Shown here piece after piece: positions 62,681 to 64,000 of a DNA stretch of 64,000 bases; the stretch's first letter is position 1; every line of letters starts with the position of its first letter. Below the pieces are notes generated by a model that saw nothing but the letters and a program-made list of their open reading frames with translations, had not been told where the DNA came from and searched no databases. Location: assembly GCA_039801465.1 (NCBI GenBank), contig JBDRUT010000004.1, positions 1 through 64,000 of the forward strand, given 5' to 3'. The position numbers and the translations under genes were made by a program. The stretch comes from JAOABV01 sp039801465 (GTDB lineage Bacteria > Hydrothermota > Tepidihabitantia > Tepidihabitantales > CAIPLT01).

Positions 62681-62767
62681 ATGCCATATTTGATTATTAT
62701 CGACACATATGTTAAATATCAATTGGCAAGTAGTTCTTTAACAATCAGTAATTTCTTTAGTAGATAA
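62681..62767 (+). CDS. Tiny ORF 6: 28-aa peptide coupled to cas1
   Basis: ATG 62681 after AAAAGGAAA; stop TAA at 62765-62767, one base before the cas1 ATG. The product (PYLIIIDTYVKYQLASS, ending NFFSR) is hydrophobic at its start and unlike the other tiny ORFs. The tight junction suggests translational coupling to cas1, so it may be a leader peptide for cas1. Function unknown. Confidence 0.6.
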   Translation: MPYLIIIDTYVKYQLASSSLTISNFFSR

Positions 62768-62768
62768 A

Positions 62769-63761
62769 ATGGCGACCTTATATTTAACCGAACAAGGCAG
62801 TAAAATCACGAAAACTTCTGAGCGTTTGATTGTTGAAAAAGATAATCAGGTGCTCTTACAAGTGCCGATAATTAAAATCGAACGAATACTTATCTTTGGT
62901 CGGGTGAAAATTACTCTGCCCGTCTTTGAACTATTATTAAACCAAGGCATTCCCACTGCATTTCTTTCGATAAACGGCAGACTTAAAGGTTTATTAGAGC
63001 CGACTTGTTCAAAAAATGTCGTGTTAAGAATAAGACAATATGAACGAACCAAAGATCCTAATTTTAAGCTGCGATTTGCTCGCTCAATCGTGCGCGGCAA
63101 GATTCAAAACCAGAAGCGATTAGTACAACGATTTGCTGGGCATCATTCGGAAATAAATTTTAAGAATTATCTGACTGAACTTAACTGGTTAGAAGATGCG
63201 ATAAATCGTAAAACTAGTATCTCGGGTATAATAGGCATCGAAGGGCAAGCAACCGCAGTCTATTTTTCTGCTTATGGCAAACTATTTCAAGATGAAATTC
63301 AGTTTATCAGACGAACTCGAAGACCCCCAAAAGACCCAATCAACTCGCTTTTAAGTCTTGGCTATACGATACTTGGTAATGAATACCTTTCTTTATTATC
63401 TGCAGTTGGTTTTGACCCATATCTGAGTTTTTATCATACAATCAGTTATGGCCGACCTTCGTTAGCATTAGATTTAGTTGAAGAGTTAAGACATCCTGTG
63501 ATTGATATGCTGGTTTTAGATTTGATTGGACGAAGGATACTAAAAGCCAAAGATTTCAATGAAATCCAAGACGGATTCTATTTAACTCAAAAGGGCAGAA
63601 AAGAATTCTTTACGCATTATGAACGACGAATGACGCAAGAGTTTATCCATCCACAAGAAAATACAGTCACCAATATGCGTATGGTGATGCGTTCGCAAGT
63701 TCACAAGTTAATGGCAACTGTACAAAGTGGTAAAGATTACGAACCTTATTTTATCGGATAG
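62769..63761 (+). CDS. cas1: CRISPR-associated endonuclease Cas1
   Basis: Integrase that inserts new spacers together with Cas2. Seen: N-terminal beta domain (LYLTEQGSKITKTSERLIVE), then the helical catalytic domain with the metal site Glu158 (GIEGQAT), His223 (FYHTISYGRPSLALDLVEELR) and the following acidic residues. The length of 330 aa is typical. It starts one base after tiny ORF 6 and is followed by cas2. It is separated from the csm operon by the tiny-ORF block. Confidence 0.96.
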   Translation: MATLYLTEQGSKITKTSERLIVEKDNQVLLQVPIIKIERILIFGRVKITLPVFELLLNQGIPTAFLSINGRLKGLLEPTCSKNVVLRIRQYERTKDPNFKLRFARSIVRGKIQNQKRLVQRFAGHHSEINFKNYLTELNWLEDAINRKTSISGIIGIEGQATAVYFSAYGKLFQDEIQFIRRTRRPPKDPINSLLSLGYTILGNEYLSLLSAVGFDPYLSFYHTISYGRPSLALDLVEELRHPVIDMLVLDLIGRRILKAKDFNEIQDGFYLTQKGRKEFFTHYERRMTQEFIHPQENTVTNMRMVMRSQVHKLMATVQSGKDYEPYFIG

Positions 63762-63770
63762 GAGTAGATT

Positions 63771-64000
63771 ATGTTTATCTTAATAAGTTATGATGTTACT
63801 GACAATAAACGCCGAAATAAGATTTGTAACACCTTGAAGAATTATGGCAAACGGGTTCAGTTTAGTGTTTTTGAATGTCTACTTGAAAATAAGGATTTAA
63901 TGCGACTCAAAACAAGATTACTGAAACTGATAAAAGAAGATGAAGATAAATTAAGAATCTATCAATTATGCGAAAATTGTAAGAGAAATATTCTGACTTA
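63771..64000 (+). CDS. cas2: CRISPR-associated endonuclease Cas2 (partial, runs off the window)
   Basis: ATG 63771 with AGGAGT upstream, nine bases after cas1 ends. The visible 76 codons read FILISYDVTDNKRRNKICNTLKNYGKRVQFSVFECLLE, the ferredoxin-like Cas2 fold with the conserved early Asp (YDVTD). It is cut at the window end. The CRISPR array that should follow is not in the window. Confidence 0.94.
   Translation, partial: MFILISYDVTDNKRRNKICNTLKNYGKRVQFSVFECLLENKDLMRLKTRLLKLIKEDEDKLRIYQLCENCKRNILT

Noticed and set aside
61190..64000. CRISPR array
   Set aside because: No direct repeats with regular spacers were found around cas1/cas2; the recurring units at 61.7-62.7 kb are hairpin leaders with coding spacers. 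An array probably lies beyond 64000.

Overview
The window is a low-GC, gene-dense bacterial chromosome segment. The cell looks didermic and anaerobic: it encodes an LpxH-like lipid A enzyme, two gingipain-like C25 proteins and a cleaved-adhesin protein with Por-type sorting tails, a complete four-subunit 2-oxoacid:ferredoxin oxidoreductase, a V-type ATPase instead of an F-type one, HslV, and a type III-A CRISPR-Cas locus. This mix resembles candidate phyla such as WOR-3/Stahlbacteria or relatives. That is an inference from gene content; no phylogeny was run. No rRNA or tRNA gene was recognised.

Layout. 0.5-10 kb, minus strand: smc-ftsY, trxB, and a run rfbB-ribBA-ribH-nusB preceded by a small epimerase gene. 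10-15.3 kb, plus strand: a cassette of about ten small unrecognised genes (CFI-box, zinc-ribbon, repeat and TPR-like proteins), at least three of them interrupted, ending in a strong hairpin. 15.3-21 kb: an extra yidD-like gene, then the classical rpmH-rnpA-yidD-yidC-jag-mnmE cluster. 21-27 kb: a UspA-like protein, a PTS EIIA domain, a ROK protein and a P-type cation ATPase. 27-33.4 kb: hutH followed by V-ATPase subunits C, F, A and B. 34-41.4 kb, minus strand: a RelE/ParE-type toxin-antitoxin pair, lpxH-like, a frameshifted kinase, glgC and korDABC. 41.6-47.6 kb: two paralogous C25 proteins. 47.6-53.9 kb: dnaN, a frameshifted kelch protein, a zincin and hslV. 54-64 kb: cas6-cas10-csm2-csm3-csm4-csm5, then an unusual 1.5-kb block, then cas1 and a partial cas2.

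The most unusual region is 61.2-62.77 kb, between csm5 and cas1. It starts with a promoter and a structured small RNA of about 110 nt. After that come six tiny ORFs of 28-41 codons, mostly amphipathic helices with charged tails. Five of these ORFs are each preceded by two hairpins whose loops are complementary to each other, by 5, 6, 8, 7 and 7 bp. The stems and loops differ in sequence while the pairing is kept, which points to conserved kissing-loop leaders just upstream of the ribosome binding sites. The block sits where a type III locus often carries a CARF effector, and none is seen in the window although Cas10 keeps GGDD.

Other themes: tandem duplications at the ends of three genes (rfbC-like 3', jag 3', ntpF 5'); five interrupted genes, four by frameshifts, three of those in A/T runs of five or more (real decay, slippage or sequencing error cannot be told apart here); and promoters with TTGACA and a 16-bp spacer lying almost on the start codon, suggesting short or absent leaders.
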